Shown here: positions 7,018 to 16,066 of the stretch, one piece after another
Numbering within the stretch: position 1 is the first letter of the stretch
Layout of the letters: each line of letters begins with the position of its first letter
Source of the DNA: a virus
Virus record (IMG/VR): IMGVR_UViG_3300006753_000040
Location: 1-29,354 of that record
Strand: one strand, 5' to 3'
Length of the DNA stretch: 29,354 nucleotides
Made by a program: the position numbers and the translations under genes
Notes under the pieces: generated by a model
What the model was told of the DNA's origin: nothing
The model's input: only the letters and a program-made list of their open reading frames with translations
The model's database searches: none

Positions 7018-10000
7018 CGGTCTATCGCCAATCGGTTGGTGACTTCGCCGCCCTGCTGTTGTTTCAGCATAGCCACTTCTATCTCCAGGACCAGGTTGAT
7101 CGGGGCGTCTATCCAACCCCACTTGTACAGGATGCGCTCCAGGCGGAGAGCCTCGGCAAGAACGACGGGGTCGGAGCTCTGGGGCTTGCGTAGTCGTTCC
7201 TTACGCCCTTCTATCATGTCGATCGTCATGTTCAAGACGGGGTTCTGCTCCAGGAACCCCTCCCGGTCGTTGCTGGCAAGATACTCCCGATACAGGGGCA
7301 GATCACCCTGCTCGTCAGCAATGTCCTTGCCCGCCTCCAGGTACTCCCGGACGGACTCGCGGTCTTCCTCGAAGCGCATTACCATCTCACGCACCACGGG
7401 GTCGGCATACCGCTCGCCCCGATAAGTCTCCGACCCCGTCCCTGTGATATACGACTCGCTTATACCTAAGTCACGTGCCTCGCGTAGCACTTCCTCTCGA
7501 TCAGCGTCCCGCTGATCGAAGTCAGGGTCACCCGTCTCTGCGTCTTCGGGCGCGTCCGCAGACCAATACATCTCCGCCAGTATGTCCTCCACCTGCTGAT
7601 TAGCGTCCTTCTTTTCAAGTTCCTCTTGAACTACAGGATGATTCAACGCACCTTTGGTTTCTAAGAATCTTCTCTGCTTAAACTTGCTGATCTGGTTCCG
7701 TAAATCAGGCCCGTCCATAAAGGCGTCGATGTTGGCCCGCAGACTCTCCTCGGTCTCTGCCTTTATGATATCCACGTTGTCGAACGCCATTGCTATGACT
7801 TCGCGTACATCCGACGGCGGGCGTTTCTCGTCGAACTCTTCCAGTTTCTTCTGCACGGCAGGCTCTGCCAGGATCGCGCGCCGCTGGGCCTTGTTTAGGT
7901 CTTCTTCGGCCACATCAGGGAATAATCTCCGTCGGGCTTCCTCTTTCTGATCAATGAACCCCAATGGGCCGGACTTCAAGCCAATCCCCTCCGCCCCTAT
8001 GGCGAAGGCACCTTCCGCTATATCGCCTTCGGCGAGTTGCTTGCCTGCTTCTGGCAGGTCCTGTAAAGAGAACGGCGAGACAGCCTTCATCATGTAGTAC
8101 GCCGTCTTTTCGGACGCCAGATTCGCTAGGCCACGCCCTGACTCTCGTGTCCGTTCGCCTACCGTAGTCTCTCCTGAAGATAAATCCCATGCCTGCCGCA
8201 CTATCGGGGACGCCAGACTGCGGAGAGCATCCTGCGGCCTACCCATTGCGGTGAGCATGATGGCCTTCCCGATGGAGTCCCACGGGCCCAGCAAACTCAC
8301 GTCACGCCCGAATATCCTGGCTCGCATGAAGTTGTTGTTCGGGTTGCCGTCCACCCACGGACGCATGTCTGTGTCCCTGCCCTGGGCATAGTTGATAGCG
8401 TGGGTCAAGACAACTGCGAAGCCGACCATCTTCAGTACCGACCTTCGGGCTATCCGCTGGTCAAGGGTAGCGCCAGGGCGCAGTCCCATCGCCGCCTTGG
8501 TTACGGTGGACAGCCTGGCTTGCAGGAACTTGGGCGCGAACAGCGCGAGCTCGCCGAGCGAGCCTCCTGCGCGCTTGTGGGAGTGCCCTGTTAGGTTGTT
8601 GGCGATATCGGCGATACGCGCCAGTTCTCCGCTATTCCTAAGCTGCTGTAGGGTCTTACCCCGTGCAAGCTCGTTCCGAAGCATGTCGTCGACCAACTCC
8701 AGCCGGAGCGCGTCCCCGAAGAAGCCGAAGGCCCGGTTGGCGTGCCGGATGACCCAGAGCCTGCCCGCTCCGGCAGCGAGCCCCTCCCCTAACTGCTGCT
8801 CGCCAATGCTGGCACCGCCAAAGTGCAGGCCGTCAGCCACCCACTCCGATGAGGTGGGTCTCCCCGCCGCACGGGCGGTGTCGTCGAACTGGAAGACGAA
8901 CCGTCCTAGCACCTCGTCCCCGCCTTTAGCCCAGGCTTGCAGATTGACGCCCAATGCGGCATTGAAGGCTTTCGGGTTGTTGTACAGAGCAGCCAGGCCC
9001 TGGATGCCCAAACCGGAGTTGTCTAACGTCGTGTTCAGGCCAATTATCAGTCGGTTATAGCCTTTAACTCCTTCGATCCATGTCGCGCCTGCTCCGCGCA
9101 GCGGCCCCTGTTCCGCAATCACCTTGTTGGCAGCAGCGGCCAACTCGGCAGGGAAAGAATGCTGCTGCAATCCAGGCAGGTCAATGCGCCGGTCCTGCGG
9201 GATATTCTGTGACTTATCTACGGCCTTGTCCCACGCAACGCTGATCTCGTCCTTGTCGTCCTGGAAGTCCCGCAACTCCTGCTCGGTCTTCATGGCCCGA
9301 CGCTGCGCGTTCTCAAGGCGTTTGCCCCCACGACCAGCGGCACGAAGGGTGCGACGGTGCTCAAAGGTGAGCAGCCGTAACTCCCGCTCGACGTTCGCCA
9401 TAGCCTGCTGCTTCTGGAGCAGGGCGCGTTCTGTCCTGCGGGCAGTTACCAGAGCCTCGCGTTCGGCAGTCCGCATATCCTTCAGAATGTCGCCTTTCTC
9501 GATCAGGCCGTCCACTCGTGCAGCCATCTTCTCGGCCCGAACCGAGAGTTTATTCACCGTTGCCGTTAGCCGGTTGGCTTCCTTTAGGTGTGCCCCAACG
9601 GTGCGACTTAGACCACCCAGGTTCGGACGCGTGCTCGCCGCCCGCTTCGCACGGTCTGCTTCCAGCGAGGCGTTCCCCTCCCGAATGGCGTCGTTCAGGG
9701 CCTCTATCTCCTTCGACAACTTCCGCTCGGTGGAATTCAAGACCATCTTGCTAGTCCTGAGCTTCTGAATGTTCTGCCCTGCCTGGAAGGCGAATGTCTT
9801 TGCCTCTTCGACTGTCTGGGCCAGAGCCTCCCGTGCCAGTATCAGGTCTTCCTGTACATACGGGCTGGCCTTCGACGTAGCGCGTGCGCCAGTCGCGGCC
9901 ACCCTGGCACCCGTCCCCTTGGCAACGTTCTCCAGACGGGTGACTTCTCGCACCGCAGCCGCCTCGCGAACGTTCTGCCCCGCCAGCGTCTTCCTCCTAG

Positions 10001-13000
10001 CAGCTATCTGCCGCGTCAGCTTCTGGTAGGAATTGCGTAAGTTGGGGTCTATCAGGTCGGACGGTGTCAAGCCAATCAGTTTGCCGTCCGCGTCCCGCAG
10101 CGTCTTCAGGTAGTTCCCGATGTGTAGTTCCAGGGCGCGCCCGCCAGCGGTGGAGGCGTACCCTTCCAGAGCCTCACCGATAAGGGCGTATTCGTATCCG
10201 GCATCTATGCCTGCTGCCGCCGAATCGAAGTCGGCAGACTTCTCGAAGCTGCGCTTCCCACCAGTGCGAGAAGTAGTCTTCGGCACACTGACGGCTTCGT
10301 CCAGGCCGCCCTTCAGGGCACTGCCACGCGGGATGTAGAAACCACCGTCCATAATGTCGGGTCGATTGCCGATCTCTACCCCCGCCTCGTCCAGCATCTG
10401 CCGGTAGGCTTTCAGATCATTCTCCAACTTACGCAGCATGGCAAGTTGCTTATCGTTTAGGTAACGCCGGTACACAGGCAGCCGGGCCGCCACGTCCTGG
10501 ATGGTGGGCGCTAGGGGGGTTCCGGCAACAACCCGTGCGGCAGGGGCTGCTCCAGGGAGAGCGGTGGTGGGGGCACCAGGCCGTGCGGGGACTAGGTCAG
10601 GATAGTCACGAAGTACCTCATCGGGGACAGTCTTGCCTTCAGCGAGGGCATCTCGTACTAATGAGCGATGTAGATAATCAGACGCATTAAATTCCCCATG
10701 AGCATATCGACCAAAACGGCCCTCTTCGATAGGGATTTTATGTATAGCATCTAATAAATGCTCGATTTCATGCCTAACAACAACGAGTTTTGCATCTTTA
10801 GTAAGATGTATTTTTGAGCCCCTAGCACTAAACTCCCCTTGGTTAAATACCAAACGAGTAGCCCCTTCATTGACCAAGGGACCGCTTTCTTTTGTAGCAC
10901 GCAATCCACCGATTGTTACACCATTTAATTCTGGATACTTACCCTTGTAATAATCCAGAAGTTCTTGTGGGGTACTTGCTCCTGTATTATTCCGAATATA
11001 TGTTTCTGTTTCTACCTGTTGTCCCCCTGGCTGTCTAAACTCATCCCTTGTCCTCTGCCACGGCTCTTTAGCAACAGCCCGTGCTGTGGCGGGGGTGATG
11101 GGGGCTGCCTGCCGAGCTTCTAGTGCAGCGATCTCCTTCTGCGCCCTTTGTATGCTCGCCCTTAAATCCTTGGGGTATTTCACATCTAACTTATCAGCCG
11201 CAGCTATATAAGCCTCATCCTCAGCCGTATATCCCGTAGCCTTCTTTGCTTGTCTTAGTTCATCCCTAGCATCTGATAGGGCAGTCTTTGCCTCTGTTAG
11301 GTCATCGGGTTCGAGTGATCCATCCTTAATACCTCTCTCTGCGTCAGCTACCTCTTTTTTAGCAGCTTTTACCGCATCTTCGGCATCAACAATATCCTCA
11401 GCCCGCTGTGCTGCTGTTCGTGCCAGAGGAGGTCGATACCCTGGGTAGCCCGGCATTGCGCCAGGCTGTCGCACAGAATACGGTCTAGGTTTAGCCCCAG
11501 GGAATTTGGTTGTATACTCAACATCGTTAAGAAGGTCTTCAAGGGCTGCTTCGTCTCTAGCAAGCTGCCCTTTCAAGCGACCTAACTCAGTAGCCTCGTC
11601 TGGCGTAAGTGCAGTCCGTGCGGTGGTGGGGGCGGGTACATCAGCAGTCCGTGCGGGGGCGGGGGCGGGCCGTGTGATACGGGTAGGGCTTAAGTCAGCC
11701 ACCCTAGAAGCCCGACCTCCGCCTACTAATGCTGGGTCTATCCCTGCGAGGTTTTCTATTTGGCCCTTCTTGTTAATGTCAAAAACGCTGTTTATTCCGA
11801 AGCGCCACTTCTGGGCCATTAGGTTAGCCGCAGACGCAATGTTTGGGATAACGCGGGCCTGTTCCTTCATGGCCGGAGTAATCAGTTCATGGTCAACGGG
11901 CTTCCGTGTAACCCGACGCACCAGGTTCCAGATTTGCTCCCCGCGAGTTAGCCCCGGCTGAATTGGCTGCATCCCAATGACGTTAGTCGACGGCAGCGGC
12001 TCCGTGGCAGGCAACACCGTCTCCGCCATTCGCGGGTCGGGGTCGGGCACTAATCGCAGGAACCGTCCTCGGACCACCCGTGCGGTAACGGGGTCGGTCA
12101 GTGGATCAAAGAGTCGAGCACCAAATCGACCCACGTCCACGGCACCGGTACGGAAGGCCCTCTTGGCAGCCGCTGTGACCTGCGGCAGGGCTGCCCGTGT
12201 GAGAACCGAACCGGCAGGGCCAACCGCCGTGCCCAGGAGCGGCGCTGCGCTCGTTATGTCGATAAACAGTGCCAGAGCAGGGTGCATACGGCTGATTTCG
12301 TTGGGAGTCAGAGGTGGCTGGTTCGTCCCGAAGGAGAAGATGCCCGACGATATGGCCTCTGCCAAAGTACCCGGCTGTCTGGCGAACGAACGAGCCATCT
12401 CCAACAGGCGCTTGGCTTCACGCGTCTCTTTCATCTCCCGCAGCATGACGGGGTCGGTGATAGGCCCTTCCTTCGGCCAGTCGAACGTACGAGAGGCGAT
12501 GTCTCGGACGACCTGCGGGTCTGCCCCGGTTATGGAAGACCTTATGAAGAAATCTTCCTTACGAGTGTTTGCGGGGAAAGAGAAGTTCACGGGGTCTCCG
12601 CTGAACCCCCTACCAGTGACGGTGGACGCAACTCCCCCCACAAGTTTCTCGGTTAAAGCCCCCACTCCGGTGGGGATGCCTTTAAAGCCGCCCGTCACCT
12701 GCCTCAAGGCCGTATCTACGAATCCTCTTGGGCGATCATCGCTCGGTGCGACTACAGGAGTGCTGCCAGCAGTGCCGGCGAAGACATCCAGGCCAGTGTC
12801 GAAGCCAGTCTGTGGTAGGTGCGTAATGAACCCCTTACTCAGCGCACGTTGTTCCTCTGGCGTCCTGCGTTCGAATACCAGGTCGAATCCGGTCTGTTGG
12901 GGCTGTTGCGGGGGCTGTTGCGGGGGCTGTGGAGTCGCATGAACATTCACCCCCCTGGGATCGTCCTGCGGGAACGATTTCCGTAAGACAGGTTTCGGCA

Positions 13001-13058
13001 CTCCGCGCAAACCAAGCATGAGTTCCTTTATCCGTTTGCGAACTTCTGGGTCTGACAT
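7014..13058 (-). CDS. Giant virion protein with embedded HExxH module (2014 aa)
   Basis: A single 2014-codon frame. Residues 34-56 are a Pro/Gln-rich tag also found at the start of the adjacent 937-aa protein. Residues about 457-480, 652-667 and 823-851 are Pro/Ala/Thr linkers (such as RPAPAPARTADVPAPTTART). Between them lie a charged coiled-coil-like module (about 483-650) and a module with RHEIEHLLDAIHK, where H763-E764-x-x-H767 matches a zinc metallopeptidase motif. Residues about 1000-1330 are largely coiled coil. The C-terminal third has hydrophobic stretches (LKMVGFAVVLTHAINYAQGR) and then a very charged end. The place between portal and scaffold is where many phages encode MuF-type or polyvalent injected proteins, so I infer an internal virion protein ejected with the DNA; the peptidase-like module could act in the host or in maturation. 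The stop/start junction with the 937-aa gene is direct (TAA then ATG). Confidence 0.85.
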   Translation of the reverse strand: MSDPEVRKRIKELMLGLRGVPKPVLRKSFPQDDPRGVNVHATPQPPQQPPQQPQQTGFDLVFERRTPEEQRALSKGFITHLPQTGFDTGLDVFAGTAGSTPVVAPSDDRPRGFVDTALRQVTGGFKGIPTGVGALTEKLVGGVASTVTGRGFSGDPVNFSFPANTRKEDFFIRSSITGADPQVVRDIASRTFDWPKEGPITDPVMLREMKETREAKRLLEMARSFARQPGTLAEAISSGIFSFGTNQPPLTPNEISRMHPALALFIDITSAAPLLGTAVGPAGSVLTRAALPQVTAAAKRAFRTGAVDVGRFGARLFDPLTDPVTARVVRGRFLRLVPDPDPRMAETVLPATEPLPSTNVIGMQPIQPGLTRGEQIWNLVRRVTRKPVDHELITPAMKEQARVIPNIASAANLMAQKWRFGINSVFDINKKGQIENLAGIDPALVGGGRASRVADLSPTRITRPAPAPARTADVPAPTTARTALTPDEATELGRLKGQLARDEAALEDLLNDVEYTTKFPGAKPRPYSVRQPGAMPGYPGYRPPLARTAAQRAEDIVDAEDAVKAAKKEVADAERGIKDGSLEPDDLTEAKTALSDARDELRQAKKATGYTAEDEAYIAAADKLDVKYPKDLRASIQRAQKEIAALEARQAAPITPATARAVAKEPWQRTRDEFRQPGGQQVETETYIRNNTGASTPQELLDYYKGKYPELNGVTIGGLRATKESGPLVNEGATRLVFNQGEFSARGSKIHLTKDAKLVVVRHEIEHLLDAIHKIPIEEGRFGRYAHGEFNASDYLHRSLVRDALAEGKTVPDEVLRDYPDLVPARPGAPTTALPGAAPAARVVAGTPLAPTIQDVAARLPVYRRYLNDKQLAMLRKLENDLKAYRQMLDEAGVEIGNRPDIMDGGFYIPRGSALKGGLDEAVSVPKTTSRTGGKRSFEKSADFDSAAAGIDAGYEYALIGEALEGYASTAGGRALELHIGNYLKTLRDADGKLIGLTPSDLIDPNLRNSYQKLTRQIAARRKTLAGQNVREAAAVREVTRLENVAKGTGARVAATGARATSKASPYVQEDLILAREALAQTVEEAKTFAFQAGQNIQKLRTSKMVLNSTERKLSKEIEALNDAIREGNASLEADRAKRAASTRPNLGGLSRTVGAHLKEANRLTATVNKLSVRAEKMAARVDGLIEKGDILKDMRTAEREALVTARRTERALLQKQQAMANVERELRLLTFEHRRTLRAAGRGGKRLENAQRRAMKTEQELRDFQDDKDEISVAWDKAVDKSQNIPQDRRIDLPGLQQHSFPAELAAAANKVIAEQGPLRGAGATWIEGVKGYNRLIIGLNTTLDNSGLGIQGLAALYNNPKAFNAALGVNLQAWAKGGDEVLGRFVFQFDDTARAAGRPTSSEWVADGLHFGGASIGEQQLGEGLAAGAGRLWVIRHANRAFGFFGDALRLELVDDMLRNELARGKTLQQLRNSGELARIADIANNLTGHSHKRAGGSLGELALFAPKFLQARLSTVTKAAMGLRPGATLDQRIARRSVLKMVGFAVVLTHAINYAQGRDTDMRPWVDGNPNNNFMRARIFGRDVSLLGPWDSIGKAIMLTAMGRPQDALRSLASPIVRQAWDLSSGETTVGERTRESGRGLANLASEKTAYYMMKAVSPFSLQDLPEAGKQLAEGDIAEGAFAIGAEGIGLKSGPLGFIDQKEEARRRLFPDVAEEDLNKAQRRAILAEPAVQKKLEEFDEKRPPSDVREVIAMAFDNVDIIKAETEESLRANIDAFMDGPDLRNQISKFKQRRFLETKGALNHPVVQEELEKKDANQQVEDILAEMYWSADAPEDAETGDPDFDQRDADREEVLREARDLGISESYITGTGSETYRGERYADPVVREMVMRFEEDRESVREYLEAGKDIADEQGDLPLYREYLASNDREGFLEQNPVLNMTIDMIEGRKERLRKPQSSDPVVLAEALRLERILYKWGWIDAPINLVLEIEVAMLKQQQGGEVTNRLAIDR
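12892..12962 (-). repeat. 71-bp direct repeat, copy 1 (tag of the 2014-aa protein)
   Basis: Bases 12892-12962 are identical, base for base, to 15790-15860. On the minus strand it encodes a peptide beginning DPRGVNVHATPQPP and continuing as Pro/Gln repeats. Here it is internal, about 32 residues after the start. The identity includes all synonymous positions, so the duplication or conversion is recent, or the DNA itself is under selection. Confidence 0.95.
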
Positions 13059-15872
13059 TTAGGTCCTGACGACTGTGCGGCCACCAGACCGCAGCTTTTC
13101 CCTACGCCTACGCTCTTCCGCGTCCAACTGCGCCTGAGTCTTGAACGGCTTGGCAATTGGCAGGTTTGCGGCACGCGACTGTTCTGCCGCCCGTTGTACT
13201 CGTCCTGCTTTGTGCTTCGCAAGGAACGTAGCCTCCGAGGGTACGTATTGTGCGAGTGGATCAGGATTCTCCTTAGTGGGCACAGGACTGAAGCCCAATT
13301 TCTTCTCTGCTTTGACTTTGCTCGCTTCCCATTCTGCCGTTGCTGTATCTTTGTCGATGAGTTCCTGGCTTGCGACCCGTGCCGCTTCGGCTGCCTGCTC
13401 TGCCGCCATACTGAGTTTGCCGCGTGCGGTCTCCGCAACTGGGTCGAACGGCGCAGCCTCGGTTGGGATCGGGTTGCCTTTCGCGTCCACGGTAGGGCGC
13501 TGCGGGAACCCTAACGGGTCAAGTTGTATCCGCGTGGCGTCCAGCCGTTCTTCGTTCGTCAGAGTGGGCACAGGCTCGAACTCAGTGTACGTGGGTGCCG
13601 ATGGGTCTACCCCAGGGATGCCTCCGAACTCAGCGTACGATGGGTCTATCCCAGGGATGACCGGACGCTCAGTACGGTACAGTGGCTTCGGGACTATCTC
13701 CCCAAGCGGGTTGATGTCGAAGCCCTCTGCGATCCTATCCGTGGCGGCGGCACGTGCAACGTCAGGGGCGAAACCTGCCGCTATGAAGGTGCCCTCTGTG
13801 GTCTTCTCGTCTCGGAAGCCCTGTATGACCTTCTCCGTCTCTGCGGGCGATCCGTACGCCCCCGTCCCCAGTGGCCCCGAGAAATCCCTCTCCAATTCGA
13901 GTCGGCGCTCTGGAGTAATGCTGTTTTCGTCAAATCCCTGTTGGAACATGACCTCTCGGAAGCCCTCTTCGCCGCGCTTCGATGTCCAGTAGGTAGCTTC
14001 CTCTTCAAGTCGCGCCTTCTCCTGCTTGTCGAACTCTTTTTTCGCGACAACCTTCCCTGCCTGGGTCAGTACGGGATTCAGTTGGTCAAGAGCGCCTTGA
14101 AGGGCCGCGGTTTTTGCCCTAAGTATGTCGGCTGGGCCAACCGGGTCTGGCGGGCCAGAAGGAAACGCCCCACGAGTCAGACGGGCACCAAAGCTAGGAG
14201 CAGGCTCGGCGGCCTGAATCGCGTCAACGCTGTTTGCAATCCACTTCTTAAAGGCCGTTTTAGCTTCTGGCGAGTCAAGTTGGTCAAGAGTGGGCATACC
14301 TTCGATACCCTTGAGCAGAGATATCAGGTCTTCGGACGACTGCATCCCCGCCAGTTTGGACTGGAGTCGGATGTCGTCCTGATTCTCCTTGATGAACGCC
14401 CGCATCTCCTCGCGGGTGCTTCCGGCCAGGGTGCTGTAAAGGCCCGACAGAACGTCAGTGTGTAGGTCGTCGGTGCTTAAGCCGGTCGTGTTGAAATAAG
14501 CGTTCCTAACAGCCTTCTTGTGGTTGGTTTCGTTCGATAGGTCTGCGGCTTCGAGTTCGTCTACCGTGCCAGATATGAAGGACTCGTACTGGTTCGGTCC
14601 TCCATCGGCAGTCGGCGCAAAGACGCTCTCAACAAAGGCTGCTACCTCGTTGAACGCCTCCAGGGGTGTTGCGCCGCGCAGTTCTGCCGCAGCGCGGATG
14701 ACTTCGGCCTGCTCCTGAACGGTCTTGTTGGCACGGCTGGTGGCCCGTTTCTGATCCTTGTCCAATATGAGGTTCGGGTCTCTGGCTCCGCCCTGTTGTG
14801 CGATCAGGTCAAGCACGCGGTCTGTGAACTTCTTGTCCTCTGAACCGAAAGCGTCCAGGAGCGATTCCTCGGCACGCTTCTGCCTCTCAACCTGCGGGTC
14901 GAAGCCAGGGGCGTACCAGGCCCGCTCCTCGTCAAGCGTATCGAGCTTAACGTTACTGGTCATTGCCTTGAAGAAGCCGGAGTACAGGTCAGTACCGTTC
15001 GCCAGGTACGCGCCGGACAGGTTCTCGACCAGGAGCTGTGCCGTGGTCAGCCACGCCACCACGTCCTGAGTGAACGCGTCCAAGTTACCGATCTCCAGCA
15101 GGTCGCCGTCCAGGAGCTTGTCAACAAGCCCCAGAGCAACGTCCACCTGATTGCTGGACAGCATGGTGGCCCCGGTCTTGGGGTCAATGACGGTATTCCC
15201 TGCTGCGCGTATTGCTACCCCCAACCGATTGCCCGCCAGGGGGTTCATCCAGTCGACCCGTATCTCCTGGGACGCCTCTTGCAGCAGCAGGCCGACCGGG
15301 CCAGGCAGGTTAGGGAACGCTTCACCGAACTGCGACACCAACGACTCGATGCGGCCCGTCTCCGGGTCGATAGTGATGTCCGAGTACAGGTACTCTAACA
15401 CCATATCGTGCGCCCCAAGGGCTTCCTCGTCTGTCAGGGTGTAGTTCGTAGCCAGGTTGCTGACGAGTTCCATAACCAGCGTGCGGGCTTCGCTACTGGT
15501 GAACTCACGGAATACCACTTCCTCCCGTGGCGTTCCGGCCTTGGCCTTGGCCTCTGCCTCTCCCGTCAGGTACTCATCGTTTAACAGATCTGGATTGTCG
15601 CGCACGGACTGGACGTACTGGGACACCGACATGAACTCTTTCTTGTCGTTCGTCTCGGCGTCGATGTTCCACAGATCCCACGCTTTCTGCCCCTTCTCGG
15701 TCAGAGGGCCAGTGGCAACGCCTTCTGGGGCCGTTCCGGCCTTCGCCCTGCGAATGTCGTTGACCTTGTCCCGTAACTCGTCGTAACGAGTCTGTTGGGG
15801 CTGTTGCGGGGGCTGTTGCGGGGGCTGTGGAGTCGCATGAACATTCACCCCCCTGGGATCAAACATAGTCAT
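13059..15872 (-). CDS. Large virion protein with shared N-terminal tag (937 aa)
   Basis: The protein starts MTMF followed directly by the Pro/Gln tag at residues 5-28 that recurs in the next gene. The rest is long, charged and mainly helical, with many Ala/Glu/Lys/Gln stretches (KEFDKQEKARLEEEATYWTS). At about residues 738-765 is a short imperfect duplication (IPGIDPSYAEF, then IPGVDPSAPTYTEF). The end is strongly basic (EERRRREKLRSGGRTVVRT). No enzyme motif is seen. Its place after the portal and before the giant protein suggests an internal or ejected virion protein forming a pair with the 2014-aa protein. The start overlaps the stop of the upstream 64-aa gene (TGATG). Confidence 0.8.
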   Translation of the reverse strand: MTMFDPRGVNVHATPQPPQQPPQQPQQTRYDELRDKVNDIRRAKAGTAPEGVATGPLTEKGQKAWDLWNIDAETNDKKEFMSVSQYVQSVRDNPDLLNDEYLTGEAEAKAKAGTPREEVVFREFTSSEARTLVMELVSNLATNYTLTDEEALGAHDMVLEYLYSDITIDPETGRIESLVSQFGEAFPNLPGPVGLLLQEASQEIRVDWMNPLAGNRLGVAIRAAGNTVIDPKTGATMLSSNQVDVALGLVDKLLDGDLLEIGNLDAFTQDVVAWLTTAQLLVENLSGAYLANGTDLYSGFFKAMTSNVKLDTLDEERAWYAPGFDPQVERQKRAEESLLDAFGSEDKKFTDRVLDLIAQQGGARDPNLILDKDQKRATSRANKTVQEQAEVIRAAAELRGATPLEAFNEVAAFVESVFAPTADGGPNQYESFISGTVDELEAADLSNETNHKKAVRNAYFNTTGLSTDDLHTDVLSGLYSTLAGSTREEMRAFIKENQDDIRLQSKLAGMQSSEDLISLLKGIEGMPTLDQLDSPEAKTAFKKWIANSVDAIQAAEPAPSFGARLTRGAFPSGPPDPVGPADILRAKTAALQGALDQLNPVLTQAGKVVAKKEFDKQEKARLEEEATYWTSKRGEEGFREVMFQQGFDENSITPERRLELERDFSGPLGTGAYGSPAETEKVIQGFRDEKTTEGTFIAAGFAPDVARAAATDRIAEGFDINPLGEIVPKPLYRTERPVIPGIDPSYAEFGGIPGVDPSAPTYTEFEPVPTLTNEERLDATRIQLDPLGFPQRPTVDAKGNPIPTEAAPFDPVAETARGKLSMAAEQAAEAARVASQELIDKDTATAEWEASKVKAEKKLGFSPVPTKENPDPLAQYVPSEATFLAKHKAGRVQRAAEQSRAANLPIAKPFKTQAQLDAEERRRREKLRSGGRTVVRT
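13577..13658 (-). repeat. Imperfect tandem duplication within the 937-aa gene
   Basis: A 44-base unit at 13577-13620 and a 35-base unit at 13624-13658 share CGAACTCAG and TGGGTCTA plus CCCAGGGATG, the second lacking about nine bases. In protein they give IPGVDPSAPTYTEF and IPGIDPSYAEF. It is a local duplication in a Pro/Gly-rich, probably flexible region. Confidence 0.7.
15790..15860 (-). repeat. 71-bp direct repeat, copy 2 (tag of the 937-aa protein)
   Basis: Identical over 71 bases to 12892-12962, offset 2898 bases (966 codons). It lies four codons after the start of the 937-aa gene, so the encoded peptide is almost exactly N-terminal here. Homologous recombination between the copies would delete one gene's worth of DNA and leave an in-frame fusion. 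Confidence 0.95.
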
Positions 15873-16066
15873 CAGGCAGGCCCTCCAGCCGAGTCAAAGC
15901 CGTTCCGCACGTCCGTCATATCAAGCCCCTGCTCCTTATACCACTTCGATACAGGGTTCAGAGACGGTATCCTCATATTCAACGGGCGTGTGGACTTCTT
16001 CGCCTTCACCAGGCGCTTATGCTCGTCGATTACGCCCCTGACTGTCTTGGCCCGTTCGTCCGTCAT
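15872..16066 (-). CDS. Small basic protein between portal and virion proteins (64 aa)
   Basis: The 64 residues begin MTDERAKTVRGVIDEHKRLV and include KAKKSTRPLNMRIPSLNPVS and KWYKEQGLDMTDVRNGFDSA. No family is recognised. It overlaps the portal stop by four bases (ATGA) and the start of the 937-aa gene by one base, so it is translationally coupled on both sides. The tight packing supports a real gene in the head-assembly set. Confidence 0.65.
   Translation of the reverse strand: MTDERAKTVRGVIDEHKRLVKAKKSTRPLNMRIPSLNPVSKWYKEQGLDMTDVRNGFDSAGGPA

Noticed and set aside
11977-12942. 321-codon rightward open frame within the 2014-aa gene
   Set aside because: Antisense shadow; Ser/Arg/Pro-rich, no motif, and the opposite strand has an unbroken coding frame through it.
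12893-12962. Mobile element or insertion sequence at the 71-bp repeats
   Set aside because: The repeats are in frame at the N-terminal parts of two genes, with no inverted ends or target duplications; copying of a coding tag explains them better.
13524-14465. 313-codon rightward open frame within the 937-aa gene
   Set aside because: Antisense shadow of a continuous leftward gene, with no ribosome site or recognisable domain.
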